A stretch of 64,000 bases of DNA from Arcticibacter pallidicorallinus (GTDB taxonomy: Bacteria; Bacteroidota; Bacteroidia; Sphingobacteriales; Sphingobacteriaceae). The position numbers were made by a program, and so were the translations under genes. The notes beneath the pieces were generated by a model, which made no database searches, had not been told where the DNA came from, and worked only from the letters and a program-made list of their open reading frames with translations. How positions within the stretch are numbered: position 1 is the stretch's first letter; the number at the start of each line of letters is the position of its first letter. Of this stretch, positions 36,411 through 44,797 are shown in pieces. The DNA lies in assembly GCF_003002875.1 (NCBI RefSeq), contig NZ_PVTH01000009.1, positions 1-64,000 on the forward strand. Reading direction: 5' to 3'.

Positions 36411-37841
36411 CTAACAGTCGCTGAGACTAATGGGAATATTGACGGCCAGGCCTCCCTCGGAAGTTTCCTTATAGCGGGAATGCATGTCTTGCGCGGTGTC
36501 CCACATGGTCTTTACCACGTTGTCAAGGGAAACTTTGGCTAACTGCGGGTCACTGTGGAGGGCAAGCTGCGTCGCCGTAATGGCCTTAATTGCTCCCATT
36601 GTGTTGCGCTCGATACAAGGTATCTGTACCAGTCCGCCTACAGGATCGCAGGTCATACCCAGGTGGTGCTCCATAGCAATTTCCGCAGCCATGAGGCATT
36701 GCTGCGGAGTACCACCTAAGACTTGTGTAAGACCCGAGGCAGCCATAGCCGATGATACACCAATCTCTGCCTGGCATCCGCCCATTGCCGCTGAAATAGT
36801 CGCGCTTTTCTTGAAGATACAACCGGTTTCTGATGCAGTGAGCATAAAGTGCATCACGTCAGTTTCCTTGCCCTCGCAAAAAATCAGGTAATAGAGCAAC
36901 ACTGCAGGGATCACTCCCGCAGCTCCGTTGGTAGGGGAGGTGACTACCCGGCCATACGCGGCATTCTCCTCATTAACAGCGAGCGCAAAGCAGCTCACCC
37001 AGTCCAGCGTGTACTGAAACCCGGTACCCTTTTGCTTGATGGCCGCTGTCCACTCGTTAAAATCTTCATAGTGAGCATTAGCTAGCAGGGTCTTGTTAAT
37101 TTCTGCAGCCCTTCTTTTTACTTCTAGTCCGCCGGGAAGCACACCATTGATATGGCAGCCCCTGAACACACATTCCTTCATTACCTGCCAGATCGCCTGA
37201 AGTTCCTGCTCGACCTCCTCATCACTTCGCCAACTGAGTTCGTTTGCATGGACAATTTGGGAAATGTTCTTTCCACTTTCCTCAACATAGGCGAGGAGGT
37301 CGCTTGCAAATTCAATTGGATAAACGAGCGATACCTTTCTGCTTTTTATGTTTGATGTATCATCACCTTCTCCGTATATAAATCCTCCGCCGATGGAATA
37401 ATAGGTCTCGGAGATACTTGATCCGGCGGTAGTTTTTGCCCTGAAAGTAAGGGCATTAGGATGAGCCGGAAGCGATTCAAACATCCGGAATTCCAGATCT
37501 TCAGCGAAGTTGAAGGGCACAGCGCATTTTCCATCCAGCTGGATTGCAGAGGAGCTCTTGATAAGGTCGAACGTTTCGGTGATGTTATGCGTTGGAATGG
37601 TTACCGGATCGTAGCCGCTGAGGCCGAGGATTACGGCCAGATCAGTGCCATGGCCTTTACCGGTTTTTGCAAGCGAGCCATAAAGAATTATCTGAAGGGA
37701 CAGTACATTTTCAAGAGGGCCGTTTTGTTTCAGCACCTGAAGGAACCTCTGGGCGGCGCGCCATGGACCCAGGGTATGCGAACTGGAGGGACCTATACCT
37801 ATTTTAAATATGTCAAAGACGGAGATCTGTTCTTCTTGCAT
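36411..37841 (-). CDS. sdaA: L-serine ammonia-lyase (iron-sulfur, single-chain)
   Basis: The 476-residue enzyme deaminates L-serine to pyruvate using a [4Fe-4S] cluster. The beta domain starts [19 protein letters not shown]. The alpha domain supplies cysteines in [18 protein letters not shown] and PCIERN plus [17 protein letters not shown]. The last residue is Cys (ISLSDC), matching the tail-in-active-site cysteine I recall for the Legionella enzyme. It is cytoplasmic and normally soluble. A cluster of three CATTTCAGG elements lies 15 bases before its start codon. Confidence 0.93.
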   Translation of the reverse strand: MQEEQISVFDIFKIGIGPSSSHTLGPWRAAQRFLQVLKQNGPLENVLSLQIILYGSLAKTGKGHGTDLAVILGLSGYDPVTIPTHNITETFDLIKSSSAIQLDGKCAVPFNFAEDLEFRMFESLPAHPNALTFRAKTTAGSSISETYYSIGGGFIYGEGDDTSNIKSRKVSLVYPIEFASDLLAYVEESGKNISQIVHANELSWRSDEEVEQELQAIWQVMKECVFRGCHINGVLPGGLEVKRRAAEINKTLLANAHYEDFNEWTAAIKQKGTGFQYTLDWVSCFALAVNEENAAYGRVVTSPTNGAAGVIPAVLLYYLIFCEGKETDVMHFMLTASETGCIFKKSATISAAMGGCQAEIGVSSAMAASGLTQVLGGTPQQCLMAAEIAMEHHLGMTCDPVGGLVQIPCIERNTMGAIKAITATQLALHSDPQLAKVSLDNVVKTMWDTAQDMHSRYKETSEGGLAVNIPISLSDC

Positions 37842-37855
37842 TTATAGTTTTTTAA

Positions 37856-37898
37856 CATTTCAGGGCAGCATTTCAGGCTAATGTCGACCTGAAATGCT
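37856..37898 (-). promoter_or_regulatory. Three CATTTCAGG repeats upstream of sdaA, two forming a hairpin
   Basis: CATTTCAGG lies at 37856-37864 and 37869-37877, and its inverted copy at 37888-37896. The last two belong to an 11-bp perfect stem, AGCATTTCAGG (37867-37877) with CCTGAAATGCT (37888-37898), around a 10-base loop. The set begins 15 bases before the sdaA start codon, so it could be an operator or a leader RNA fold. It could also serve as an end point for the upstream Gre-like transcript. Confidence 0.45.
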
Positions 37899-38054
37899 CT
37901 GCTCTTGTAAAATAGCGAAAATAAAACCTTCATCTGGGGATTTTATTTGCTAAAATGTTATATATACTAAATAAATGCTAATAAAACACAGGAAGGAGTA
38001 TAAGGTACGAAGTTTACGACTGTTATGAGATGATCAGATGCAGTCCTAAGCTAT

Positions 38055-38465
38055 TTAATCTGCTGCCAGATCAGACGTCTCCTGACTCACATTCTGAACA
38101 ACTCTTAATATTTCGAAGGTCTTCAGGCCATTGGGCATTTCCCATTGAACGGTTGAGCCTGTACGATAACCTAACAAAGCAATGCCAATAGGGGCAAATA
38201 CGGAGATTTTTTTGTGTTTCATATTTGCTTCAGATGGAAGCACCAGATGGAACGTGAATGTTTGTTTGCTGGTCATCTCCTGTATGTCTATTTTGGAATC
38301 CAGACATACGACGTCATCTGGAAGATCCTGCTCCTTCATTATCTTAGCAGATTTCAGCTCAGCCAGGAGTTTGTTGCGGTTAAATTCGGAAAGGTCGCTG
38401 TGTGCTAAGTGTTTCTTTAGTAATTCTAATTCCTTTTTAAGGATAATTAATTGTTCTGTCTTCAT
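38055..38465 (-). CDS. GreA/GreB-family (Rnk-like) protein
   Basis: The 136-residue protein has a short helical N-terminus (about 1-45) and a C-terminal FKBP-like Gre domain at about 50-125, with the family core ISVFAPIGIALLGYRTGSTVQWEMP. The coiled coil is too short to reach the polymerase active site as GreA does, so it resembles Rnk or nucleoside-diphosphate-kinase regulators. It probably binds RNA polymerase. A second Gre-like protein is encoded near 44.5 kb. Confidence 0.82.
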   Translation of the reverse strand: MKTEQLIILKKELELLKKHLAHSDLSEFNRNKLLAELKSAKIMKEQDLPDDVVCLDSKIDIQEMTSKQTFTFHLVLPSEANMKHKKISVFAPIGIALLGYRTGSTVQWEMPNGLKTFEILRVVQNVSQETSDLAAD

Positions 38466-38844
38466 AATGAATAATTTAGATTATTGATGTGTCTATAAGA
38501 GGGAAGCCTCAAGCATCGTACTTACACCTTAACTGAATGCCGAATGGTATTATGCTTAAAAAATATAAAAGCATTTAATGGTCATTAAGAAATAACCATT
38601 CAGTAAACATTGAGAAATAAAACGATTGCTTATTGGCTGGCCCCAAGACCAAGTATGGCCGGGGCTATAGTAATAAAGTCCTTGGAATTTTGGGATACCG
38701 CATACTCACATACAACATGGACACCCTGCGATCGTGACGCAGAAGCCTTTAGGTTGCCGTATGTATTCATCAGGGTTGCCATTATTTCAAATGTCTGCTA
38801 AATATTTCATTTAAGCAAATCCTCAAAACCTCCCATTCAGAATG
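38466..38844. other. Gene-free interval
   Basis: A short imperfect hairpin (AATGGT/ACCATT around 38576-38600) is the only structure noted. The one open frame (about 38610-38801, + strand) lacks family features and a plausible start context, so I do not call it. Confidence 0.4.
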
Positions 38845-39567
38845 TTACAGGGAAACAAGCTTTTTTAGTTCAGCAGCATTTCTGACTGCTGCCCCGCCGA
38901 TGTCGTTATTAAAGAAGATGTAAGCATCAGATACATCCTTCTCTTCCACGAGGCGAACAAATTCCAGCAGCTCCGCTGTAGAATACTCAGAACTGTATAG
39001 CTCGTTCGCTCCATGAAACCGGTAGTACAAGGATCGGGCATTGCTCACAAGCCCGTTTGGCAGTGTAGGATGACTTATTCCGCTGAAGACGATATTCCTT
39101 TCAGCAAAAGCGATATAAACCTGTTCATTCCACCAGCTGGGGTGGCGAAACTCGACAACGTTGGTAAAAGCAGGACTCAGATTGTTCAACATGGCTTCGA
39201 GATGAGCTTCCGTATAGGCATAGTTGGGATGCAGCTGAAAAAGGGTGGCAGCCAGCTTCTCCTGAAGTCCGGTTTGTATAAGATCGTAGAAACGTGTAAT
39301 AATATCCTGAACATCATTAAACTTCCTGTAATGAGTGATCGCCCGGGGCGCTTTAACGGCAAAATTGAATCCAGGCGGACTGATGACATACCAGTTCGCC
39401 AAAGATTTTGGAGTGGGAGTTCTATAAAAGGTCGCGTTTAACTCCAGAGAGTCGAAATGCTCCGCATAAAAGGAAAACCACTTGCTTTGCGCAAGACCTT
39501 CCGGATAAAAAAGACTCTTCCAATGCTTATAGTGAAAGCCAGAACAACCAATATGCCACCTGATCAT
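38845..39567 (-). CDS. DUF72 (YecE-like) protein
   Basis: The 240-residue protein matches DUF72, a TIM-barrel fold, from the opening MIRWHIGCSGFHYKHWK through HFDSLELNATFYRTPTPKSLANW to the VEFRHPSWW segment and the final FFNNDIGGAAVRNA. The fold suggests a sugar- or nucleic-acid-acting enzyme but no activity is firmly established. It is cytoplasmic and its neighbours give no hint of a role. Confidence 0.92.
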   Translation of the reverse strand: MIRWHIGCSGFHYKHWKSLFYPEGLAQSKWFSFYAEHFDSLELNATFYRTPTPKSLANWYVISPPGFNFAVKAPRAITHYRKFNDVQDIITRFYDLIQTGLQEKLAATLFQLHPNYAYTEAHLEAMLNNLSPAFTNVVEFRHPSWWNEQVYIAFAERNIVFSGISHPTLPNGLVSNARSLYYRFHGANELYSSEYSTAELLEFVRLVEEKDVSDAYIFFNNDIGGAAVRNAAELKKLVSL

Positions 39568-39723
39568 AAGCGTATCAATTTAAAAAGGAAATACAGCATC
39601 GCTATCTTTTTGTTTTGAGTAGCTGAACACCGACAAGCTCCGCCCACTTCTATCGTATGCATAGATGATAACATTCTACCAAATTCCGCCAAAATCGTAT
39701 TATCGATTCACTTTGCCTGCTGC

Positions 39724-39731
39724 TATCTTTG
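39724..39731 (+). promoter_or_regulatory. Candidate -7 box of the pectate lyase gene
   Basis: TATCTTTG matches TAnnTTTG perfectly and stands 29 bases before the ATG at 39761. No TTTG lies at the expected 19-base spacing upstream, so the assignment rests on this box alone. Confidence 0.35.
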
Positions 39732-39760
39732 AGATAATAACCAACGCTTAGATTATCATC

Positions 39761-41392
39761 ATGAATAAAATCTGGAACATTCTGCTACTCGTAGCAGCAA
39801 CCGGGTATGCGGGGCAAGTGTCAGCACAATATCCGGTCATACCGAAACAGCTCGAAGCTCAGGCCGACTCGGTGATGAAAGAGTACGAGAGACTATCTGA
39901 CGAAGCATGGAAAAAGGCGCTTCCGATTGTAGAGCGAGACAATAAACAGGGAAAGCCATTTATTCCATGGGCATCCAAACCCTCTGATTTACCTCAGGCT
40001 GCTATTCCGGCGTTTCCGGGTGCAGAAGGCGGCGGGGCTTATAGCTTTGGAGGAAGGGGCGGAAAAGTTTTTGTGGTGACTTCGCTGGCAGACAGCGGTC
40101 CAGGCACCTTACGCGAGGCTTGTGAGCAGGGGGGAGCCCGTATCATTGTATTTAACGTGGCAGGGATTATCCAGCTGAAAAGTCCGGTTATTATTCGTGC
40201 TCCATACATTACGATTGCAGGCCAGTCTGCACCCGGAGATGGTGTCTGCATCGCAGGCGAGTCCCTCTGGATCAACACCCACGATGTGGTGATCCGATAC
40301 ATGCGTTTCCGCAGGGGCGGTACAGACGTAACGCGTCGTGATGATGCCCTTGGAGGAAATGGCGTCGGCAATATCATCATCGATCATGTATCTGCGAGCT
40401 GGGGTCTTGACGAGAATATGTCCATGTATCGGCACGTATATGATAAAGGCGATGGCTCGAAGCCGGAGAAACTTCCAACGGTAAACGTCACCATTCAGAA
40501 CTCCATTTTCTCCGAAGCACTTGATACCTATAACCATGCCTTCGGTAGTACGATAGGTGGGCTCAACAGTACCTTTATGCGGAATCTGTGGGCGAGCAAT
40601 ATCAGCCGTAACCCTTCCATTGGCATGTACGGCGACTTCGGCTTCGTTAACAATGTAATTTTCAACTGGTGGAACAGAAGCGCCGACGGAGGGGACAACA
40701 ATTCCTTTTACAATTTTATCAATAACTATTACAAGCCAGGACCCATCACGCCACTGAACGAACCTATCGCTTACCGTATTCTGAAGCCTGAATCGGGCAG
40801 GAGTAAAGAAAGCAGAGACCTTTTCGGAAAGGCTTATGTTCATGGAAATATCGTTGAGGGTTACGATAAGGTAACGAAAGACAACTGGGACGGAGGTGTA
40901 CAGATAGGCAATCTGCCAGATGCGGGCGATCTGTTAGCTAAAATCAAAGTTGACAAGCCCCTTCCAATGAGTGCGGTTTCGACCCTGTCTGCTCAGGAAG
41001 CCTACAAATACGTACTGACCAATGTAGGTGCCGCACTTCCGAAGCGCGACGCCGTTGATGAGCGTATCATCAGGCAAGTGAAGACCGGCGAAATAGAGTA
41101 TACAGAAGGCGGGAAAACAGGAGTAGGGAAGGAATACATCAAAAGACGACTTCCCGAAGATTCTTATAAACAAGGAATCATCACTGACGTAAGTCAGGTT
41201 GGCGGGTACCCGGTCTACAAAGGGACGCCTTATGCAGACTCAGACAGCGACGGCATGCCCGACGCTTATGAAAAAAGCAAAGGCCTTAATCCGAAGGATG
41301 CCTCTGATGCTGCAGTGATCAGTAAAAACGGCTATTCAAATATCGAAAACTATCTGAACAGCCTGGTTCCGCTGAAGACGGTTAAACCATAG
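39761..41392 (+). CDS. Secreted pectate lyase-like protein
   Basis: The 543-residue protein has a signal peptide ending YAGQVSAQ and an N-terminal helical extension. A parallel beta-helix then begins at AFPGAEGGGAYSFGGRGGKV. The PL1/PL-type signature runs through IIIDHVSASWGLDENMSM, RNPSIGMYG and FVNNVIFNWWNRS, and includes the acidic residues that bind Ca2+. The C-terminal DSDSDGMPDAYEKSKGLNP is a calcium-binding dockerin/TSP3-like loop common in secreted Bacteroidota enzymes. It should cleave pectate or a related uronic-acid polymer outside the cell. No other pectin genes lie adjacent. Confidence 0.85.
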   Translation: MNKIWNILLLVAATGYAGQVSAQYPVIPKQLEAQADSVMKEYERLSDEAWKKALPIVERDNKQGKPFIPWASKPSDLPQAAIPAFPGAEGGGAYSFGGRGGKVFVVTSLADSGPGTLREACEQGGARIIVFNVAGIIQLKSPVIIRAPYITIAGQSAPGDGVCIAGESLWINTHDVVIRYMRFRRGGTDVTRRDDALGGNGVGNIIIDHVSASWGLDENMSMYRHVYDKGDGSKPEKLPTVNVTIQNSIFSEALDTYNHAFGSTIGGLNSTFMRNLWASNISRNPSIGMYGDFGFVNNVIFNWWNRSADGGDNNSFYNFINNYYKPGPITPLNEPIAYRILKPESGRSKESRDLFGKAYVHGNIVEGYDKVTKDNWDGGVQIGNLPDAGDLLAKIKVDKPLPMSAVSTLSAQEAYKYVLTNVGAALPKRDAVDERIIRQVKTGEIEYTEGGKTGVGKEYIKRRLPEDSYKQGIITDVSQVGGYPVYKGTPYADSDSDGMPDAYEKSKGLNPKDASDAAVISKNGYSNIENYLNSLVPLKTVKP

Positions 41393-41547
41393 AAAAGAGC
41401 CCATAAGACGGGCAAGAATACTGCTTAAGAAGGCTGAACATTAAGTTTGGCCTTTTTCATGATTATATGATAACGATCAGGTAACAATGTGTTAATATCG
41501 AAACTTAAGTGATCAGCGAAACGTAACTTTATAAGAGGGTTACGACC

Positions 41548-42750
41548 ATGTTCAGGAAAGCGCTATTTATACTCAGCTTAATGATCTGCTTCCTAAGCAG
41601 ATCTTCCGCAGAAGGCGGGAGTGACCAATACTGTTTTGAATTTTATGAAAGCACGTATAATCTTGAAGTAGACCGTTCTGTCCATATCCTGTCTCCGCTT
41701 GAACTTAAGCCTTCCTCCATCACAGCGTTTTACACTTTACTCAATGGCAGCAAATATCAGCCCATCGTCGACTCCATGCTCGCTTACCGCGCGCGCTACC
41801 AGTTAAACGACTGGCTTTATTACCAGCTCATCAGAAGAATTTCGCAGCAGATCAGCCCAAAAGCCGAAAACTATACCCGATACACTTTATACAAATGGTT
41901 TTTCTTAAGCAAATCAGGCTATGATGCCCGCCTGGCGATCGCAGGCGATAAGATCATCTTCTATGTCTATAATGACGAAGACATTGCCGATATACCCTTC
42001 TTTATGGTGGATAATAAGAAATACATGTGTTTGAATATCCACGATTATCCCAAAGCAGATCTTCACAAGAATCCACCTTTACCGGTGCGGATTAACCTGC
42101 CCGATGCAACTCGCTCTTTCTCGTACAAGATTACAAGGCTTCCCGACTTCAAGCCAGAGAATTATAAGGTAAAGAAGATCGAATTCAGGTACAAGCAGAA
42201 GACCTTCCATTTCGCCGTGAAACTGAACCCCGAGATTGAAAAGATATTTGCAAACTATCCATCAGTAGATTTCGAGTCTTACTTCAATATCCCCTTAAGC
42301 AAGGGAACCTATGGCTCTCTTATTCCGATGCTTAAGCAAAACGTCGATGGGATGAGTCAAAAGAAAGGTGTCGATTATCTGATGCGTTTTACCCGCTACG
42401 CCTTCCTGTATGAAGATGATGAAGAGAACTTCGGAAAAGAGAAGAGGCTCTCGGCCGAAGAAACACTGTTTGCCAAGTACAGCGATTGTGATGATCGTGC
42501 AGCCCTGTTTTTCTATCTGGTGAAGGAGATTTACAATCTACCCATGATAGCCGTGCTTTATCCTACCCATATAACGATGGCAGTCCGTTTCGACAAAGCC
42601 ATCGGGAAGCCTATTATCTATGAAGGTAAGGCCTACAGCATCTGTGAGCCAACCCCGCAAGAAGAGAATCTTCAAATCGGCCAAATCTCCAGGAAGCTAA
42701 AAAACTTGCCGTATAAGATAGTGTACCAATACGAACCCCCGAGTTTTTAA
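41548..42750 (+). CDS. Secreted transglutaminase-like cysteine-fold protein
   Basis: The 400-residue protein has a signal peptide ending FLSRSSAEG and no clear lipobox. The C-terminal third has the transglutaminase-like core: Cys in KYSDCDDRAALFFYLVKE, His in YPTHITMAV, and a later acidic residue in SICEPT. The N-terminal two thirds form an unrecognised beta-rich region. In Bacteroidota such proteins are usually annotated as hypothetical and may be proteases or peptide ligases. A 6-bp inverted repeat (CGTAAC/GTTACG) flanks the leader just before the ATG. Confidence 0.7.
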   Translation: MFRKALFILSLMICFLSRSSAEGGSDQYCFEFYESTYNLEVDRSVHILSPLELKPSSITAFYTLLNGSKYQPIVDSMLAYRARYQLNDWLYYQLIRRISQQISPKAENYTRYTLYKWFFLSKSGYDARLAIAGDKIIFYVYNDEDIADIPFFMVDNKKYMCLNIHDYPKADLHKNPPLPVRINLPDATRSFSYKITRLPDFKPENYKVKKIEFRYKQKTFHFAVKLNPEIEKIFANYPSVDFESYFNIPLSKGTYGSLIPMLKQNVDGMSQKKGVDYLMRFTRYAFLYEDDEENFGKEKRLSAEETLFAKYSDCDDRAALFFYLVKEIYNLPMIAVLYPTHITMAVRFDKAIGKPIIYEGKAYSICEPTPQEENLQIGQISRKLKNLPYKIVYQYEPPSF

Positions 42751-42814
42751 AATCCGCCGTTTGTTTTTTTCATGACTTAGCTATCTTAGCTAAATACAGC
42801 TAAAGAAAATCCCC

Positions 42815-43396
42815 ATGAATAGATTACAGCAGGCATTCGAACTGTTTGACAAATACAATAAGCAAAGTCCTGAACAGGTCGTATGGAACGGCGAGACTTT
42901 TCCTTCGGAGTACTTTTATGCAGTCGAACTTTATAACTGGGTTCGTAAGATTCAACCTGATGCGAACGAGTATCTGCTTCTAGCCTCAAGAAGTCAGCAT
43001 ATCGGCAGATGGGAAATTCCAAGGAGCGATTATCCAGAAGGGCGGACCGGATATCTCAAATGGAGAAGTGATCTTGGAAAATTCCACGCCCAAAAAGCAG
43101 GTGAGATTCTGCAAGGAGCAGGTTATAGTCCTGAAGAAGTGGAGCGCGTTCAGCAGATCATACAAAAGCAGCGGCTCAAGCTGGACGCCGATGTTCAGAC
43201 AATCGAAAATGCGCTTTGTCTTGTCTTTCTGGAATTCCAGTATGACGACCTGATCCGGAAGCTAAGCGAAGAAAAGATGATCAACGTGTTGCGGAAGACC
43301 TGGAAAAAGATGAGTAAAGCCGGACATGATGCCGCGCTGCAGTTGCAGTATAGTCCGGAAGGATCCGACCTTATCGCAAAAGCACTTCAGGAATAA
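42815..43396 (+). CDS. DUF4202 protein
   Basis: The 193-residue protein has the DUF4202 features: EYFYAVELYNWVRKIQPDANEYLLLASRSQHI near the N-terminus, then RWEIPRSDYPEGRTGYLKWR. It is predicted to be all-helical, HD-domain-like, and has the conserved His/Asp residues that could bind a metal. The role is unknown. It lies 64 bases after the preceding gene on the same strand. Confidence 0.88.
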   Translation: MNRLQQAFELFDKYNKQSPEQVVWNGETFPSEYFYAVELYNWVRKIQPDANEYLLLASRSQHIGRWEIPRSDYPEGRTGYLKWRSDLGKFHAQKAGEILQGAGYSPEEVERVQQIIQKQRLKLDADVQTIENALCLVFLEFQYDDLIRKLSEEKMINVLRKTWKKMSKAGHDAALQLQYSPEGSDLIAKALQE

Positions 43397-43407
43397 ACAG
43401 TCTGAGA

Positions 43408-43482
43408 TCAGAATCTGAACCTCTTCCTCATCCAGATAAGGAGAAGGACACCCGCTATGGTAAGTAGTATTTTCAGCAGCAT
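43408..43482 (-). CDS. Possible 24-residue membrane peptide
   Basis: A short frame MLLKILLTIAGVLLLIWMRK, ending RFRF, forms one hydrophobic helix with a basic tail. It sits in the gap between DUF4202 and the YetF gene, divergent from the latter, and its first four codons nearly mirror the YetF start. Tiny membrane peptides of this type occur in Bacteroidota, but nothing here proves expression. Confidence 0.35.
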   Translation of the reverse strand: MLLKILLTIAGVLLLIWMRKRFRF

Positions 43483-43553
43483 TTCAAACAAATACTTGTG
43501 CGTTTGTTTCTAAAGGTATAAAATATTATCCTAAAAGAAATGCTGCTGAAATT
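43469..43553. repeat. 17-bp inverted repeat spanning two divergent starts
   Basis: ATTTTCAGCAGCATTTC (43469-43485) and GAAATGCTGCTGAAATT (43537-43553) are complementary at 16 of 17 positions with a loop of 51 bases. Each arm contains a start codon followed by CTG CTG AAA. The right arm includes the YetF start codon at 43540. Folded in RNA, the arm could mask the YetF start, or the pair could be a binding site or a remnant of sequence duplication. Confidence 0.6.
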
Positions 43554-44235
43554 AGACTGGACAAAGGTGTTGGTGGGCGAAGAAGACTGGCCCTTTTTGC
43601 TGGAGATCGGCGTCCGTACATTCGCCATGTACGTCATCATTTTAATCGGCTTACGCCTGCTGGGGAAGCGGGGAGTTGGCCAGCTTTCCGTTTTTGAGCT
43701 GGTGGTTATTATTAGCCTCGGATCTGCCGCCGGTGACCCTATGTTCTACAAAGAGGTGGGAATGCTCGTCCCGGTTGTGATCTTCACGATAGTAGTTGGC
43801 TCCTACAGACTTACTACATACCTGACTGCCAAGAGTAGTGATTTCGATGCGCTCATCGAAGGCAAAGCTACCTACCTCATTCGCGAAGGCGAGTTTTCCA
43901 TAGGCAACTTTAGTAAAGAAGGACTAGCGTATGATGAGTTCTTTTCTGAGCTCAGGCAGTACAGTATATCCCATCTCGGTCAAGTCGAGACTGCGATCAT
44001 CGAAACCTCGGGCAACATAAGCGTCTATTTCTATCCGGATGAGAACGTACGCTATGGATTGCCTATCCTCCCGGAGCTGTTCGATCAGGCGACCGTAAAA
44101 ATCACTAAAGCGGGTATCTATGCCTGCACGTTCTGCGGAAACGTCGAAAATCTGGAACCATCAGATGTCTGTAGTTGCAAACGGTGCAACCGGGAAAGCT
44201 GGATCAAGGCAATAGACTCAAGAAGAGTTAAATAG
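43540..44235 (+). CDS. YetF/DUF421 membrane protein with C-terminal zinc-ribbon
   Basis: The 231-residue protein has three membrane helices at about 20-95 (MYVIILIGLRLLGKRGVGQLS) and the cytoplasmic beta domain of DUF421 with IEGKATYLIREGEF at about 106-120. At residues about 198-222 it continues with CTFCGNVENLEPSDVCSCKRC. This C-x2-C / C-x-C-x2-C set looks like a zinc ribbon and is not part of YetF proteins such as those of Bacillus. YetF family members are spore-germinant or membrane-charge proteins whose function is unclear. Confidence 0.82.
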   Translation: MLLKLDWTKVLVGEEDWPFLLEIGVRTFAMYVIILIGLRLLGKRGVGQLSVFELVVIISLGSAAGDPMFYKEVGMLVPVVIFTIVVGSYRLTTYLTAKSSDFDALIEGKATYLIREGEFSIGNFSKEGLAYDEFFSELRQYSISHLGQVETAIIETSGNISVYFYPDENVRYGLPILPELFDQATVKITKAGIYACTFCGNVENLEPSDVCSCKRCNRESWIKAIDSRRVK

Positions 44236-44242
44236 GGGGTGC

Positions 44243-44695
44243 TTAATGAACTTCTCGTATAACAAAAGTCTTGTTGTTCAGTTCCACAGAATCACCCGAC
44301 TTTTTGCCCAACATTAACCTTCCAATTGGGGAGTTAGCAGATACTGCATAAACGGGTTTTCCCCCGACCATCAATTGCCCAGCGCTGATACTGATATAAA
44401 AATCAGCTCCTGATGTAACTACGAAACTGCCTTGCTTTATAGCATCTGACGCAGTTTCCGGATTGAACCGATCAAGTGTCATACGCAGCTTTTTCGCTTC
44501 CATAAGCTGCTGGGCATTCCGCGAAATCTCCTGCTGCATCATTTCTCTAGTGGTCTCATACTTATCGCCCGCACTGCTCTTTGTGTCATTAACTGAGGCC
44601 TCGTGTGAAGCTTGCAGCGCATTTTCAATAGAGGATATCCGCTCATCGGCATACCTGACGCACTCTTCATACAAAACTTTCTTGATCTCTTGCAT
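44243..44695 (-). CDS. GreA/GreB-like protein
   Basis: The 150-residue protein begins with a helical coiled coil (about 1-72, RISSIENALQASHEASVND) and has a C-terminal FKBP-like Gre domain (about 88-148, GSFVVTSGADFYISISAG and SPIGRLMLGKKSGDSV). The SAGDKYETTREMMQQEI stretch is the family hallmark. Homologues are often misannotated as 3-oxoacyl-ACP synthase. The longer coiled coil than in the 38-kb paralogue suggests it could enter the RNA polymerase secondary channel. Confidence 0.82.
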   Translation of the reverse strand: MQEIKKVLYEECVRYADERISSIENALQASHEASVNDTKSSAGDKYETTREMMQQEISRNAQQLMEAKKLRMTLDRFNPETASDAIKQGSFVVTSGADFYISISAGQLMVGGKPVYAVSANSPIGRLMLGKKSGDSVELNNKTFVIREVH

Positions 44696-44797
44696 TATCG
44701 CACTTAGCTAAATTCGAAACCGCTAAAGTTAAATAATTAGATCACATCTTAGGAATACAAGAAATGCTATCTTTATCGAAACTCGTAACCAGTTATT

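Noticed and set aside
38610-38801. A 63-codon plus-strand frame in the gap before DUF72
   Set aside because: It has no recognisable fold, no start context, and atypical composition.
40109-40843. A 244-codon minus-strand frame within the pectate lyase gene
   Set aside because: It is the antisense shadow of a clear beta-helix enzyme and shows no motif.
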